Source: Euglena gracilis
Lineage: Eukaryota; Euglenida; Euglenophyceae; Euglenales
Direction of reading: 5' to 3'
Assembly: GCA_039621445.1 (NCBI GenBank)
Contig: CP154956.1
Coordinates: forward strand, 87,736,482-87,800,481
Length of the DNA stretch: 64,000 nt
Shown here: piece by piece, positions 33,130-43,979 of the stretch
Position numbering within the stretch: position 1 is the stretch's first letter
Layout: each line of letters begins with the position of its first letter
Notes under the pieces: model-generated
Told to the model about the DNA's origin: nothing
What the model saw: the letters and a program-made list of their open reading frames with translations, nothing else
The model's database searches: none
Made by a program: the position numbers and the translations under genes

Positions 33130-33370
33130 TTTTTAATGAGGTGCCGAACCCGCGGGGGGGCTAAGGGCAGGCACTCTATAGCCCCCCCCCCCCCCAGGGT
33201 TTTGGGGGTGCCTGCCCATAGCAGGCACCCCCCTCCGACCCCGGCGCCAAAGGCGCCGGGGGCCCAGAAAAGGCCATTTTTCAATGAAACTTTTCTGGGT
33301 CTCCCCGGACCCACTGGGGGGTGTGTCTGCTAGGGGCAGGCACCCTATAGCACCCCCCAGGTGGTAAAAA
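33130..33370. mobile_element. G/C-tract element, family A, second full copy
   Basis: Nearly collinear with 10265-10545: GGGGCAGGCAC..TATAGC, GGGTTTTGGGGGTGCCTGCC, the GGCGCCAAAGGCGCC core, GGCCCAGAAAAGGCCATTTT and a right end CAGGCACCCTATAGCACCCC. Confidence 0.7.
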
Positions 33371-34290
33371 AAAAAGCCTGACCCCCTTCCTTTCCTGCAA
33401 TCAAAAGGAGCTTCTTTGATTGCTGAATGCTTTTTTTGGCTCCATATTGATGTGGAAATTGATCTTTTTAGCATCTTTTTTTGTTTCAAATTTTCCTGTT
33501 TCGTGACTCACCAATATTTGGGAGAATAGAAAATGTATTGGACAGCCTTGGACAAGGGAAAAACCCCCCAAATGTCCCCAGGGTTTGATGCAAGGCCAAT
33601 GTAACTCCCCCCAAATACATATCCCCAAATTTAAAACCCTCAAAAAAAAACCCCCTGGGACTCCCCCCCCCCCCCCTCAAGGAGGCACCATAGAGTGGAT
33701 AGAGTGGGGAAAATATTCACACATTTTCGCTTCTGTAGTACTTTTGGCGATAATCTGGAATTTTCCCCCCAGAAATGGTTCCCATCCGGAATTTTGCCGA
33801 AAATTGGTGCAGTTTGAGCAAAATGGCTGCAAAAATGAATTGGAAAACACATGTTTTTTTTGGTCCCCAAAGTTTAATTTTGCTGCGCGAACTTGGAAAC
33901 CAGGGGGCTTACAACCAGGGGGATGAAAGCCCCCTGGTTTCCAAGTTCACCATTGAGTCAGCCGGCAAGTTCGCAGAAATTGTCATCATTGATAACAGAG
34001 GGCAATGCGCCTTCCACATCATTGACCCCAGAGGCTAATGTGGCCTCTTCTGCACTGACCTTGTCACAACGGGGGTATTATTTGCATCTCTCTGTGACAA
34101 CAGTGCAGATGCACACACCGGGAAGGTCCGCGGTGATTCCACTGCCGGGCTTCTCTGGTGATGGTGGTCTGGCCGGGGGGTTGCATTTGGGGTGGTCTGC
34201 CCTGCCACCTTGTGGTGAAGGGAGTTGGGGGACCCCTCCGATCCCAACGTCCCGCCGTATCTCAATCCGCCGAGCCAGCCGCCTGCGGCC
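33371..34290. other. No supported gene; short palindrome at 33888-33945
   Basis: GAACTTGGAAACCAGGGGGCT pairs with AGCCCCCTGGTTTCCAAGTTC around CAACCAGGGGGATGAA, a 21-bp perfect stem at 33889-33947. A GC-rich run with CCCCAAATACATATCC precedes it. Confidence 0.6.
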
Positions 34291-34463
34291 GACCCCGTCA
34301 AGGTCCACGTGCTGTGGGAGCTGTACTGGGCCCTCCGCCTGCAGTTCCTGTTCCGGCTGCGGCAGCACCACCGGCGGTGCGCGGCGCTGGTCGAGCTGCG
34401 GCCTGGCTGCCGCAAGGGCTCGGCCACGTGCGCCGCCGCATGGCGGATGCTGAGCTGGAAGCC
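34291..34463 (+). CDS. Gene 2 exon G, VLWELYW motif
   Basis: CTG-CGGCC precedes and GGG-CAG follows. The frame reads DPVKVHVLWELYWALRLQF, then LFRLRQHHRRCAALVEL and a less certain tail to WRMLSWKP. Its start is almost identical to the gene 1 exon at 9238. It leaves two bases that join exon H in phase. Confidence 0.7.
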
Positions 34464-34751
34464 GGGCAGGGACCGGTTTGCACCACACCATGGAAAGAGG
34501 GCTTCGTTTTTTAAGAGTGACTGATAGGGAAGGGGTCACCCATTCGTAAATCAACTGCCCAATTGATACAAATGAACATTTATTTTTTTAATTTTATATT
34601 CAATTAATAAACAAATATTTTTTTAATATTTTTCAAATTTTTCGAAAATGAACATAATATTTTTTAATACAAATATAAACATAAATGCAACAACACGTTT
34701 GCGCCACAATGTCATTGTGGGAACTCTATCAGGCGGCGTGCTGCTGCCGCG

Positions 34752-34864
34752 GCAGTGGCCGCCGCACAACGCCTTCCATGACGTCGACGCCAGCCCCCTC
34801 GCCAAGCTGGACGCGACGCTGTTTGTGGAGATTGTGCAGCGGCCGGTCTTCCGGTACATCTCAG
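34752..34864 (+). CDS. Gene 2 exon H
   Basis: Starts after CTG-CCGCG and ends before GGG-CAG. The frame QWPPHNAFHDVDASPLAKL then DATLFVEIVQRPVFRYIS has nearly all G/C third positions. It aligns without gaps to the gene 1 exon at 11231. Confidence 0.75.
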
Positions 34865-35203
34865 GGGCAGGCTGTGCCTGTTTTTAATTCCCGAGATGAG
34901 GTTTGCCACTGTGTGTGTGGTGTGTGTTTGTGTAGTGTGTGTGCGCGCGCGCGCGTGTGAGTGTGCGCGTGTGTCTGTGTGTGCGTGCGTGGGGGGTACC
35001 CCTCACAGCACCACCCCCTCCCAGACATCACTCCTTAACTAACCCTATCCTTAACCCTGACCCTAATCCTAACCCTGGTTAGGAATGTCCCTAATCCTAA
35101 CTACCCCCCTCCCCCCCACGCGAGTTCGTGCCATTTGTGGTGTATGTGTGCGAGTGGGTGGGTGGGTTGCTGAATGTGTGTGTGTGTGTGTGTTGTGTGT
35201 GTG

Positions 35204-35251
<48 letters not shown>

Positions 35252-35338
35252 ATGCCTGCGGGGTTCATGTGGGTTTTTGGGTGTGTGGGTCTGCTCCAAC
35301 GACCTCGATTTTGTCAGGGGAAGAAACAGTCTGTGCGG
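34865..35338. other. Gene 2 intron H-I: 8-bp end helix, TG microsatellite, telomere-like tract
   Basis: The 5' end GGG-CAGGCTGT pairs with ACAGTCTG-TGCGG at the 3' end over 8 bp (one G-U). Inside are TG/CG repeats (34914-34990, 35174-35250) and degenerate CCCTAA-type repeats at 35036-35100. Confidence 0.75.
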
Positions 35339-35485
35339 GACAGCAGGTTAAGTTCAGTGAGTTGGTGATCAGGATAGCCCTCAACCGATGGGGGGCTTTG
35401 GATGTCCGGTGGGATGCTACCCTGTGGCTAAAGCTCTCCAACTCCGTCAACGTCTTCCATGAGCATTGGACGCACGTTTCCTCCG
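35339..35485 (+). CDS. Gene 2 exon I
   Basis: Two bases GA complete a Gly codon with exon H, giving YISGQQVKFSELVIRIALN. The gene 1 equivalent is YAPSKEIKYSELVIRWALG. The frame continues WDATLWLKLSNSVNVF and HEHWTHVSS, then GT at 35486 leaves one spare base that fits exon J. The WDATLWLKL part echoes LDATLFVEI in exon H, hinting at an internal repeat. The end is less certain than the start. Confidence 0.65.
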
Positions 35486-36122
35486 GTCTGCGCCACGTCC
35501 CCCCAGTGCTTCTGGACAGGCCTGCACTGCATTCCTTTTCTCCCCTCTGAAAGTCAAGGGAGCTTCAACCTCAATGGTGTGTTCGTTTGCTGGTCGCGGT
35601 CCAGTTGGACTGTTGGAGGCTGTCGAGAAAGTTGTGTGATGTGATGAGAGATGCCGAAGCACTATTCAGTCCCAACCATGAAATAAATTTAAAATTGTCT
35701 TGTATAAAATGTTCATATTTGGGGGTGCTTGGACCAGCTACCAAGCAGCTCCGCTGTCCTTATGGAGAAAGACTTTGTCCATTCCCGGAAAGGCTGGTCA
35801 TAAAACACTACTACCCCAGCCCATGCGTGGCAGATTGATTCCATACAGCCATTTTTGCTGACTCCCTCCTTTCTCGTTACCCAGAACTTCTGCTTCCTTT
35901 TTCCCGCAGCCAAATATTTCTGCAATCAACAGACATCTGCTGCTCGGCCACAATTGACAACAGTGTCAACCGTAACCGTGACACTTGCTGGAACGTGAGG
36001 AATTTCATTCATTTCCGCTCCCCACACACCTGTGTGTGAACTGCACCGCAGGTGCCATTTTCTGCCCCCGTGCGGAAAACATATGTGCATGAAGTAACGT
36101 GTGCCAGCCCCGGTCTGGGGGC

Positions 36123-36211
36123 CAGCGTTCCTCAAGTTGCCCCTCTGCATCGAGGCTGAATGGCTGCAACAGCGGTTCGCCATGCGGACCCCGATCGTTC
36201 CTCACGGGCTG
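36123..36211 (+). CDS. Gene 2 exon J
   Basis: Follows CTG-GGGGC. Two bases plus the spare base of exon I make Ala: AFLKLPLCIEAEWLQQRF then AMRTPIVPHGL. A GT at 36212 is the likely donor. The interval from 35486 to 36122 shows nothing else coding. Weak similarity to the candidate at 12529. Confidence 0.5.
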
Positions 36212-36774
36212 GTTCTGCTGTCGCTACCCCCCCCCCCCAGCTGGAACCTGCCATTGGCTGTGCCCCATGGCGGAAGTCTCACCCTTGGATTCAGCCTGGC
36301 TGGTTATGTGGATCAGGAACTGTCACCAAAGCCTGATCCCCAGCTGAGCTGTCAGCATCATGTGAGCAGTAGGGGGGGGGGGGTTGCATGTGGTGGATGT
36401 CAGTGTCTGCTGGATTGAAACATTTGACTCATTTCCAAAAACAAAAGACATTGCAACCCGAGAAAGATGGCGATGCACTCTGCTTGGCGGATGCTGTGAA
36501 ACAATAATGATGCAAGGGCGGGCGTCCGAACTGGCCTGCCTGTGCCGTTGTCCTGGTTCCCCCCAATCAGATGCCATGGGCTCTTGTTCGAAATGTTTTT
36601 TTTTTCTTTGCACCTGCCACTGATGCCTCCTACTGCTGACCTGTCTTGTTATGCTTTTTTGCCCCCACTTTGACACCGACCGCCCCTATATATCGACCAA
36701 CCCATGGTCGACGGTTGCAGGTCAGGGGGGACCTGCGACCATCCCCATGGTCATGGGCATACCATTGTTTAAGG

Positions 36775-37015
36775 TGTGTTCAGCCCCGGGGGGGGGTGAC
36801 TGACTGCTTTTTTTTCGGGGCGATTGACTGGTTTTTGGCTTTGGTTTGGTTGGGGGGGGGGTCCGCCAGGAACGACCAAAAGTTGCCAGGAACGACCAAA
36901 TTTTCCGGCGTGGAAGTCGCCGGAAAAATTTTTGGGCGGTTTGTCCAAAATCCATTGATCGAGGCCATTTTTTGCTGAGTGTCAAAAGTGACCGACCCCC
37001 CCCCCCCGGTAGGAA
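36775..37015. mobile_element. G/C-tract element, family L (GTGACTGACTG ... AAAGTGACCGAC)
   Basis: Collinear with 56890-57115: GACTGACTG, GACTGGTTTTTGGC, a core TTCCGGCGTGGAAGTCGCCGG, CCATTGA, GGCCATTTTTTG and AAAGTGACCGACCCCCC. Confidence 0.65.
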
Positions 37016-37079
37016 GTGCCTTTGGGTGTCGTAATTGATTTCAAAAGGGGTTTTTTTCGGTGTTTTTTTTTTTTTTGCA

Positions 37080-37290
37080 ACAAGTCGTGCGGTCAGGGGT
37101 TGCAGGTCAGCCGGTCACCCTCCCAGCTGGGGTTGTTGGGAGCCGGTCGGTGGGCAAGGGGGGGTACTTTTCCCTCAGATATCCTTTCTTCCTCCCTCCC
37201 TCCCTCCCTCCCTTCCTCCCTCCCTCCCTCCCTCCCTCCCCCTCCCTCCCTCCCCTCCCTCCCTTTCTTCCTTCCTTCCTTTCTTCCTGT
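37080..37290. repeat. Family M element followed by (CCCT)n tract
   Basis: GTCAGGGGTTGCAGGTCAG and GAGCCGGTCGGTGGGCA precede a pyrimidine tract of CCCT units at 37188-37290. Confidence 0.6.
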
Positions 37291-38159
37291 CCTTGCTCTT
37301 GGTTTTCCCCATTCGAATGCACAGTTTTTCGTAGAAGGGAAAATGTGCAAACTTTGTTTCCTGAAGTCTGGAAGGAAGTGTGAGCAGAAGTATCTAAAAA
37401 AGATACACACGCAATGTTTAACAAAAATTGGTCATTTTTTTGTGTCACCAGAAATCCATTCAAAAAATATCCTTTCATAAAGATTATATCTTTTGGACCA
37501 TTATTTGTTGACTTTTCTGGAAACAGTTCTCAGGTATCAGGTGTGGGGAGCAAGCATTTCAGTTGTGTGTTTTGTTTTGTGCCCGAGGTCCAGATACATA
37601 ATCCATTTTTTTTTGCATGTCTGCTCATCAAGAGATTCCCATCATTCTGCACAGTATTTTTTTCCAGTAATCACCAAAAGAAAAGCCAGGTGGATGGCCA
37701 TCCTGAGTTCTGGCTTTGCCATGAAATATCAATGCATGTCATTTTTTCCTGTGCCGCCTGTGAGGGTTTGGATGGTAACTTCCCTGGTTTCTGGCCCCAC
37801 ACCCCCCAGTGAAGGTCGCTGTTTCCCACCCATTCCCCACCCCCTCGGAGATCAGCGTGGAGAGCCATGCCATCCACCGACCTCCTTCGGAACTGATCAC
37901 GTTCTCCTGCCATCCGACCCCGCAGAAATCTAATGCTCAATAGCAAAATCGAAGGATCTGAGAGATGTATGCGATGGACGAAAGGAAAAGATGTATGAAA
38001 AGAATTTGAAGCAAACATATCCCATTTAGGTGCCTGCAAAACGAGTGAGGACAGGGCTGGCTTGAACCGAATTGGGGTGGCGTGTATTTATGAGAAAATG
38101 CATTTTCAACTTCTTAGAGTACTGTTCTGGGCATTTTTTTTTCATTTTTTTATTTTTGG

Positions 38160-38262
38160 ATATGTTGAGAGGGTGTACAGGGTTTAGGTGGGGGGTGTCC
38201 CCCCCCATTCCCTCCTGGACCGGAGGGGGGGACGACTGCTCTTATATCGAGCCCTGGTTGAG
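38160..38262. mobile_element. G/C-tract element, family D (TATATCGA ends)
   Basis: GGGTTTAGGTGGGGGGTGTCC and CTTATATCGAGCCCTGG match the larger copy at 39395-39525. Confidence 0.5.
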
Positions 38263-39017
38263 AGTTTTCACTTTCTCTTTGCTTCGCAAGTCACCACCCA
38301 TTGGTTCTATTCTAAATTCTGTCATCTTTGACATTTGACACGACGCCACATGGATCCCATAAGGCAGAATTACACTGCCGCCCCCTCCCCATTGCATTCC
38401 CTGCCTGTTGGCGCGGTTCTGGAAAGAGCACGGTGCAGTTCGACTCCCTCCACCTGCAGGTCCCACCCTCAATCAGGCCCCTGGTCGATGAACGTTCCTA
38501 TTTTTTTTTTTTAGATTTTAGATGGCTTCATTTCGCGTTCAATGAAGCTACAATGAAGTGCAGCCTTTTTTGCTGAATATTTTTTGAGTGCCGTTGATGA
38601 ACGTTCATAATGGAGTGGTGTTGTCCCCCCCCCCCCCACACCAAACTCCCCCCTGAACAACGGCCCTCGAAAATATCCCCCCTCCCCCAAGTGTCAACCA
38701 AACATCTGACTAATACCCCCCCTTCGGGTGTTCTGAGCTTGAGACCGTGAGATTTCTGTCACTACCAGGACTTAAAGATAAGCCTAAATAAATATTAATT
38801 TTCAGATTTTTTTTAGATTAATAATATTATTTTTTCAATTTTTAATATTTAAATTTAATAATTATTAATTATTTTTTCTCGCCATTTTCTTGGCCAAAAA
38901 TAAGTCATCATCGGCAAGAGGGCACAAACAAATCGATCATTTTGAAAACAGGGGCATTGCTTGGGGAGGCCTTTCGGCCCCCTTCCCCCTCCCTCCCTGG
39001 CGGGGCTGGGCCGGGCA

Positions 39018-39150
39018 ATGGACCTGCGGCGGATGCCCGCCGCCCTCTGCCCCTCGAAGCGCCAGGCGGCCCTCCTGCACGCCCTCAAGGGCTCGGAGCG
39101 GTCGCCGCCCCGCAGCCCGTCTCGCCCCCAGGCGTGGGACACAAGTCCGA
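39018..39150 (+). CDS. Gene 2 exon K (weak) or first exon of another gene
   Basis: The frame MDLRRMPAALCPSKRQAALL then HALKGSERSPPRSPS has strong G/C-ending codons and is followed by CAG motifs at 39111 and 39130. It contains an ATG, so it could start a separate gene. It does not join exon J in phase. No domain recognised. Confidence 0.35.
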
Positions 39151-39394
39151 TGGCGGTTGGGAGGGTGGGGCAACCAGATGACCCACTCCTCTGGTGTTGG
39201 TCCGCAGCCTGTCACCATGCTGGTGCTCTTTCCGATCTCTCGGTTTCCTGGGGGGTGAGTTGGTTACCAGATGTTTTTGCAGCATTCGCACTCGGCCTCC
39301 AGAAGCAGAACTTGCTTGCAAGGGACGTCACCATTTTGGGTCTTTCAACCCGTCCTGAGTTAAGACAGCGGAGCCCCACCGCCCCCCAGCTCCA

Positions 39395-39525
39395 GGGTTT
39401 GATATAAGGAGGGCGTACATGGTTTAGGTGGGGGGGTGTCCCCCCCACCCCCCCCCTCCTGGCCCGCAGGGGGGGGGGTCCGGACCACCCCCCCACCTGT
39501 CCTTATATCGAACCCTGCCCAGCTC
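39395..39525. mobile_element. G/C-tract element, family D, full copy
   Basis: GGGTTTGATATAAGGA at the left and TCCTTATATCGAACCC at the right form a 16-bp terminal inverted repeat with one mismatch. Between them are C/G runs with GGTTTAGGTGGG. Other copies: 38160, 50645, 50985 and an end at about 28125. Confidence 0.7.
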
Positions 39526-39611
39526 TTGTGGTGATTCCGAACCCATTTCAATCCAATTGTGGCTCTGGCCGAGGCAGAATGAGGATAGTACATTTGTGGC
39601 TTGGACCTGTG

Positions 39612-39892
39612 CTATATATGGCAGCAACCTACTACTTGCCCCCCCCCCGGGGGGGTCCAAGTTGTAGCACCAGGGGGTCAAATTTTGTTTGCATTAATGA
39701 TGGAGTAGGGTTAGGGTTACGATTTCGGCCTAACTTTATGTCTAACTTGTACACCTAACACCCGTCTATAAGTTAGGCCTAAGTCGTGGCCCTAACCCTA
39801 TTCTATCAGTAACGCAAAATTTTTTTTGCCCCCCTAGAGCTACTATTTGGACCCCCCTGGCCCTGGGGAGGCCAAGTAGTAGCTTGCTGCCA

Positions 39893-39900
<8 letters not shown>
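39612..39900. repeat. Large inverted repeat with telomere-like inner arms
   Basis: TATATATGGCAGCAACCTAC at the left faces GTAGTAGCTTGCTGCCATATA at the right. GTAGCACCAGGGGG and CAAATTTTG pair less perfectly inside, then GGGTTAGGG faces CCCTAACCC, and TAACTT..TAAGTTAGGCC close the centre near 39750. Confidence 0.75.
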
Positions 39901-39923
<23 letters not shown>

Positions 39924-39957
39924 ACATATGTATATATGTATGCATATAAGAGAGAAA

Positions 39958-40043
<86 letters not shown>
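39890..40043. repeat. (TA)n/(TG)n microsatellite
   Basis: TATATA, TATG and TGTG tracts, interrupted by AAGAGAGAAATG at 39947. Confidence 0.95.
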
Positions 40044-40553
40044 GTTCCTTTTTTCCTGCCTCTGTAGGTTAGTGCCCGGGGAGGCTGATTCATTCCACTG
40101 GGCCTGAACCACGAACCTGCCTGAACCCCGCCGCCAATACCGGACACACACAACTTGTGACTGCCATCTTGTGACCCCTGGGTTTTCTTTCGGGCCTGTC
40201 ATGTCTTCTAGGTTGCCCCTCCCTGCACGCCCCCCATGCCTGCCGGCAATTCGCTCCATTCCCCGCACGTTCCCATCCCCAGCCTGGCCCCCAAACCCGT
40301 GGGCAAGCTGCCCGTTCAAGCTGCATTGGCAGAGCAACCCTGTCTCTTTCCACGTTTATGAACGAACACTACCTCCCCTTCGCACATAACGTGACCCCGG
40401 CCTCTGTTTTTGGCCGCCCTTCGAGCGCCTGGACCCCCATTCTGGCCATTTGGGGGGAGACAATTCGGGGGGGGGGTAACCCCTGGCCAGGTTTTGTGTA
40501 GTGTGGCTCTATACCTACCTGATGGTGCGAGGCAACCCGGCCCGGCTGTCCAG

Positions 40554-40607
40554 CGGCTGGCCCGGCGGCACGGAACGCGCAGCTGGCTGTTCCAGCTGGC
40601 CCTGCAC
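40554..40607 (+). CDS. Gene 2 exon L (weak)
   Basis: CTG-TCCAG precedes and GT at 40608 follows a phase-0 frame RLARRHGTRSWLFQLALH with G/C-ending codons. An 18-residue Trp-containing helix of the same style as exons E to G. Confidence 0.35.
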
Positions 40608-40621
40608 GTCTACACGGGGTG

Positions 40622-41435
40622 ATACAGAGTCCCCTGGGCTTTGTTTTAGGTCCCCAATGTATTCCTTTCATTCCCCACCATTTTGGAGATATTTCGAAAA
40701 GTTTCGAGTTTCTGACCAAAAACGGCCTAAGAATGGCCAAAAATGGGCTGTATTTGCGGCCACACGCGCAGCCGGCCCTGGGGGCCCAGACAGGTAACAG
40801 AGGGTCCCCAGGGCTGTGTTTTTAGGTCCCTAATGATTTCTTTTGATTGGCCCCTGAAAAACCCTTAATATCAATTGGGGATTTTCCTTTGAAATGACAA
40901 CCCCCCCCCCAACCCCCCACTTGGCCACCGGGCTCTGCCAAATGAGGGAGGGGGGATGGCTAGGGGGGGGGTCGCGGTAACCAACAGGGTCAACACGTTT
41001 GGCAGCCAGAAGGGGCATGCCATGTTGGGTTTCTCCCTTTCTTTTCTTTTTGGATATCTAAAAGTAAAAATATGCATCAATTATTTGTGTGCGATCAAAC
41101 CTCCACCTCTAGGGGATTGATTCCAAATTTTATTTCGGGAGGCATTTTATGGTCACACACACAGCATTCCAACAAAATGATGCCCCCACAGAAAACATCA
41201 TGCTTGGGACACCAACGGGATACATGCCCACCTGTCAGCACAGGATCAGGATCCCTGGTGCCCACTTCACGGTGAATCAAGGAAGTCCCTGTTGATTTTT
41301 CATATCACAAGGGGGGTAAGTAAGTGGGAAATCTGGAAAATGCAATTGTTGGGAAGGGAATTGACGAGAGTGCTCGAATTTTTTTGTAAATCTGTAAATT
41401 TACATCGAACCTCCTCCCTGTGGCTTGTCTCCGAG
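40622..41435. other. No supported gene
   Basis: Repeated CAGAGTCCCC/CAGAGGGTCCCC segments (40627, 40799) and AATGGCCAAAAATGG words. A Cys-rich minus-strand frame at 41095-41280 (LTGGHVSRWCPKHDVFCGG) has no boundary or homology support. Confidence 0.35.
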
Positions 41436-41490
41436 CTGCCCCGTGACACCCCTCGGATCACGGTGGCCATAGTGGCTGGAGGATGGCTGA
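41436..41490 (+). CDS. Gene 2 exon M
   Basis: After a CCGAG acceptor the frame is LPRDTPRITVAIVAGGWL, ending before TGG-CAG with one spare base, which fits exon N. Hydrophobic, possibly membrane-associated. Confidence 0.4.
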
Positions 41491-41750
41491 TGGCAGTGTG
41501 GCAAACATTGCCACACAGGGAAACCTGCAGCGACGCTTCCCCTTTTCTGGTGTCTTGAATTCCTGCCTGACTCCCTTGCGATCTGTGGGGGTCCAGCTCA
41601 GTCTTCTTTTTAAGTCAGCAGACCGCCCCCCGGGTCCCGCGCCACCCTGGGTTGGTGGGGGGCACCCCCCCCCCCAGGGTCTTAAAAAGAAGACTGGTCC
41701 AGCTGAAGGGCCGGAAGATTTGATCTGTTTCTTGAATAACAATTTTTCAG

Positions 41751-41860
41751 AAAGACCGGCAGTTTTCACCGTGAATCGTGCCCATTTTGGCGGGGTTTGG
41801 GTGATGAATCCAATGCAGCTGTGCTTTGATTGTGGCCGTGTTGCGCCAAAGTACCATTAG
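41751..41860 (+). CDS. Gene 2 terminal exon N with stop TAG
   Basis: A classical acceptor (AACAATTTTTCAG) precedes AAAGACCG. With the spare base from exon M the frame reads KRPAVFTVNRAHFGGVW then VMNPMQLCFDCGRVAPKYH and TAG at 41858-41860. The CFDCG pair resembles half of a zinc knuckle. The next element starts about 150 bases later, consistent with a gene end. Confidence 0.45.
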
Positions 41861-42004
41861 CCTGCGGCCCCAGTCCAGTTGGCCACCCCCCCCCCTGACT
41901 GCTTTAGTTAGCCACCTCCCTGGAAATGCCTTTTGCTGGATTTGATATCTGCAGCCATTCTTTGAGCAGGGCAGGGGGCGGACACTCCGCTTCTGAACGG
42001 CCGA

Positions 42005-42505
42005 CCCTGTGCACCTAAACCCCCCCCCCAAATAATAACCCCCCCCAAATAATAACCCCCCCAAATAATAACCCCCCCCAAATAATACCCCCCCCCCAAA
42101 TGATAAACCCCCCCAAATAATAACCCCCCCCCCCAAATAATAACCCCCCCCAAATAATAACCCCCCCTGAGGACCGACTTCGGCCGCCCAAATAATAACC
42201 CTCTCTGGCAGGTGTGAAGGCAAAGGAAAGAGTCAAAAATTAGCAGAAATGTTGCAAAAAATCACAAAAATCGATCAAACTGGTGCAGAAAATATGCCAA
42301 AAAAAGCACCCAATTTTCAAAAAAGCCCAAAAAATACCAAAACAGTGACCATTGGAGCCTGTGGAGGGGTTTTCGGGTCGATTTTTGACTTCGAAATGTT
42401 TGCCCAAATAATAAACCCCCCCAAATAATAAACCTCCCCTGGACCCCGACTTCGGGTGTCCAAATAATAAACCGGGGGGTTTATTATTTGGGGGGGGGTT
42501 ACCTT
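42005..42505. mobile_element. G/C-tract element, family E (CCCCCAAATAATAA ... TTATTATTTGGGGG)
   Basis: Seven or more CCCCCAAATAATAACCC units at 42018-42170, then A/T-rich unique DNA, then CCAAATAATAAACC twice and a facing GGTTTATTATTTGGGGGG at 42475-42497. CCCCGACTTCGGG- and CCGACTTCGGCCG-like mini-hairpins occur inside. Confidence 0.75.
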
Positions 42506-42509
42506 GGAA

Positions 42510-42700
42510 GGCTCGGAATACCCCGCAGCGGGACAGGGCAGGGGTACCAGGGGTACGAGAACCTGTCAGGGTCCCGCCCGGGAAACTGTCAGGGTCTCCG
42601 GTACCGGCCAACCTGTCATGATAGGAAGTGGTCAGGGTCCCCGGTACTGGCCATCCTGTCAGGTGACAGTTTCTGGGGGGGGGGGTAGGTGGCCAAAAAA
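42510..42700. mobile_element. Family B element (ACTGTCAGGGTCCC)
   Basis: GGGAAACTGTCAGGGTC, CCGGCCAACCTGTCA, GTCAGGGTCCCCGGTACTGG and CAGGTGACAGTTTCTGGGGG: the ends are inverted (GGGAAACTGTCA against TGACAGTTTC). Confidence 0.65.
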
Positions 42701-42889
42701 ACACCCCCTCACCTGGGGTTGAAAACGTTGGTGCAGCGTTAGAACAACTTCCCGTTGGTGGTGGAGTTACGTCAGGAAAAGGCCATGGAAGGAATAAAAA
42801 TTCCCGTGCCATTCATGTCACGGAAATTGACCCTCCCAAGAAAAAACATGGGACATAAGAGATAAGGAGGCATCCACGGTCGTATCCAC

Positions 42890-43118
42890 CCTTCAAAAAT
42901 GGGCAGGGTGGATAGGCCCACAAACGGTCTCGTTTTGACGGACCTTGAGTCTTGGGTTACCAAGACTCTTGCGGACCTGGCGGGGCCGTCAAGCCGAAGG
43001 GCACGGTGGCACCAAAAACTTAGCAAGTTTTTGCTAAACGTAGCGTATGTACCCGGTAAGAAACACCTACCTGGAGATTGTATGACAAGGTGGGCTTACC
43101 CCACATCACAAAGCTTTG
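42890..43118 (+). pseudogene. Ty3-type retrotransposon RNase H fragment
   Basis: The frame reads LVLTDLESWVTKTLADL, AGPSSRRARWHQKLSKF and LLNVAYVPGKKHLPGD then CMTRWAYP. This matches the C-terminal RNase H of Ty3-type polyproteins: TDhxsL, the (G)RxaRWxxxLsxFd block, yxpGkxNxxaDaLSR and the WAYP tail. The catalytic Asp of TD is present, and GDCMTRW stands where ADALSRW is usual. No integrase follows and no reverse transcriptase precedes, so it is a short relic. Confidence 0.65.
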
Positions 43119-43510
43119 CGGATGGCATGGGTCGGAGGAGGTTCGGATGAACAGAAAATGACTGATTTTTTGAAGAACGCGAAAAAAAATGGAAAGGGCC
43201 TGCATGGTTGTTCGCTTGCACAAAAAACGGTGAAGTTGTGGACTTTGAGTTTTTACCTGTCCCAACCAGCCAACCACCCAGTTAAGTTTCCCCAGCCCCT
43301 GTTCCTGAGCACAGGCTGTGCTGGTCCCAGGCCACAAAGGAAGCTCAGCAAATACTGCCCAGGCTGCTGACACCCTACCCAACCCCCCGGGTTGGTTTGG
43401 CCAGCCTGCCCCCCGACAGCCCAGGGGACAAAGTTGGCACCAACAAGGGGGTAGACTTTGGTAGTTTGTAGTTTGTTGTTTGGTGGGTGGGCAGATGTAT
43501 GCGTGTATGC

Positions 43511-43515
<5 letters not shown>
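43119..43515. other. No supported gene
   Basis: Pro/Gln-rich chance frames only. The segment lies between the Ty3 fragment and a TG microsatellite. Confidence 0.4.
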
Positions 43516-43549
<34 letters not shown>

Positions 43550-43687
43550 ATGTGCGTGAGCGTCCGCACGCGCGCATGTGTGTTATGTGTGTGTGTGTGT
43601 TGTGTGTTGCATGTTGTGTGTGTGTGTGTGTGCTTTGTGCTGTGTGTTGTGTTGTGTGTGTGTGTGTTGTGTGTTGTGTGTTGCGTG

Positions 43688-43755
<68 letters not shown>
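43516..43755. repeat. (TG)n microsatellite with TTG and CG interruptions
   Basis: TGTG runs broken by GTTGTG and a CGCACGCGCGC patch. Confidence 0.95.
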
Positions 43756-43979
43756 TTGCATCCGACCACTCTAACCCTCATTTGAGCAGACGGGCAGATA
43801 TTTGGTGAATGGCCCAGTTTTGGGGGGCTGGGAAATCCTACACCAGTTAATTGTCACTCTCCCATTTCCCTCTGTCAGCTGGGGTTTGGAGCCACAACAG
43901 CCTGTTGCTGCGGATGATTGGACACGCCAGTTGAGTACCAGGTTTTCCCGCCTGACCCGAACCCACTCATGCCATACTC

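Larger units (their letters stand above)
31413..34290. other. Gene 2 intronic region F-G
   Basis: It holds A/T-rich TAATAAT DNA (31890-32030), the antisense exon-like segment at 32868, a family N fragment and a family A element. A plus-strand exon must be missing between F (two spare bases) and G (phase 0). Confidence 0.4.
36212..39017. other. Intron or spacer with several elements
   Basis: Contents: family L element (36775-37015), family M element (37080-37170), a CCCT tract (37188-37290), family D element (38160-38262), C-runs near 38620-38700 and A/T-rich DNA 38790-38880. No supported exon. Confidence 0.4.
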
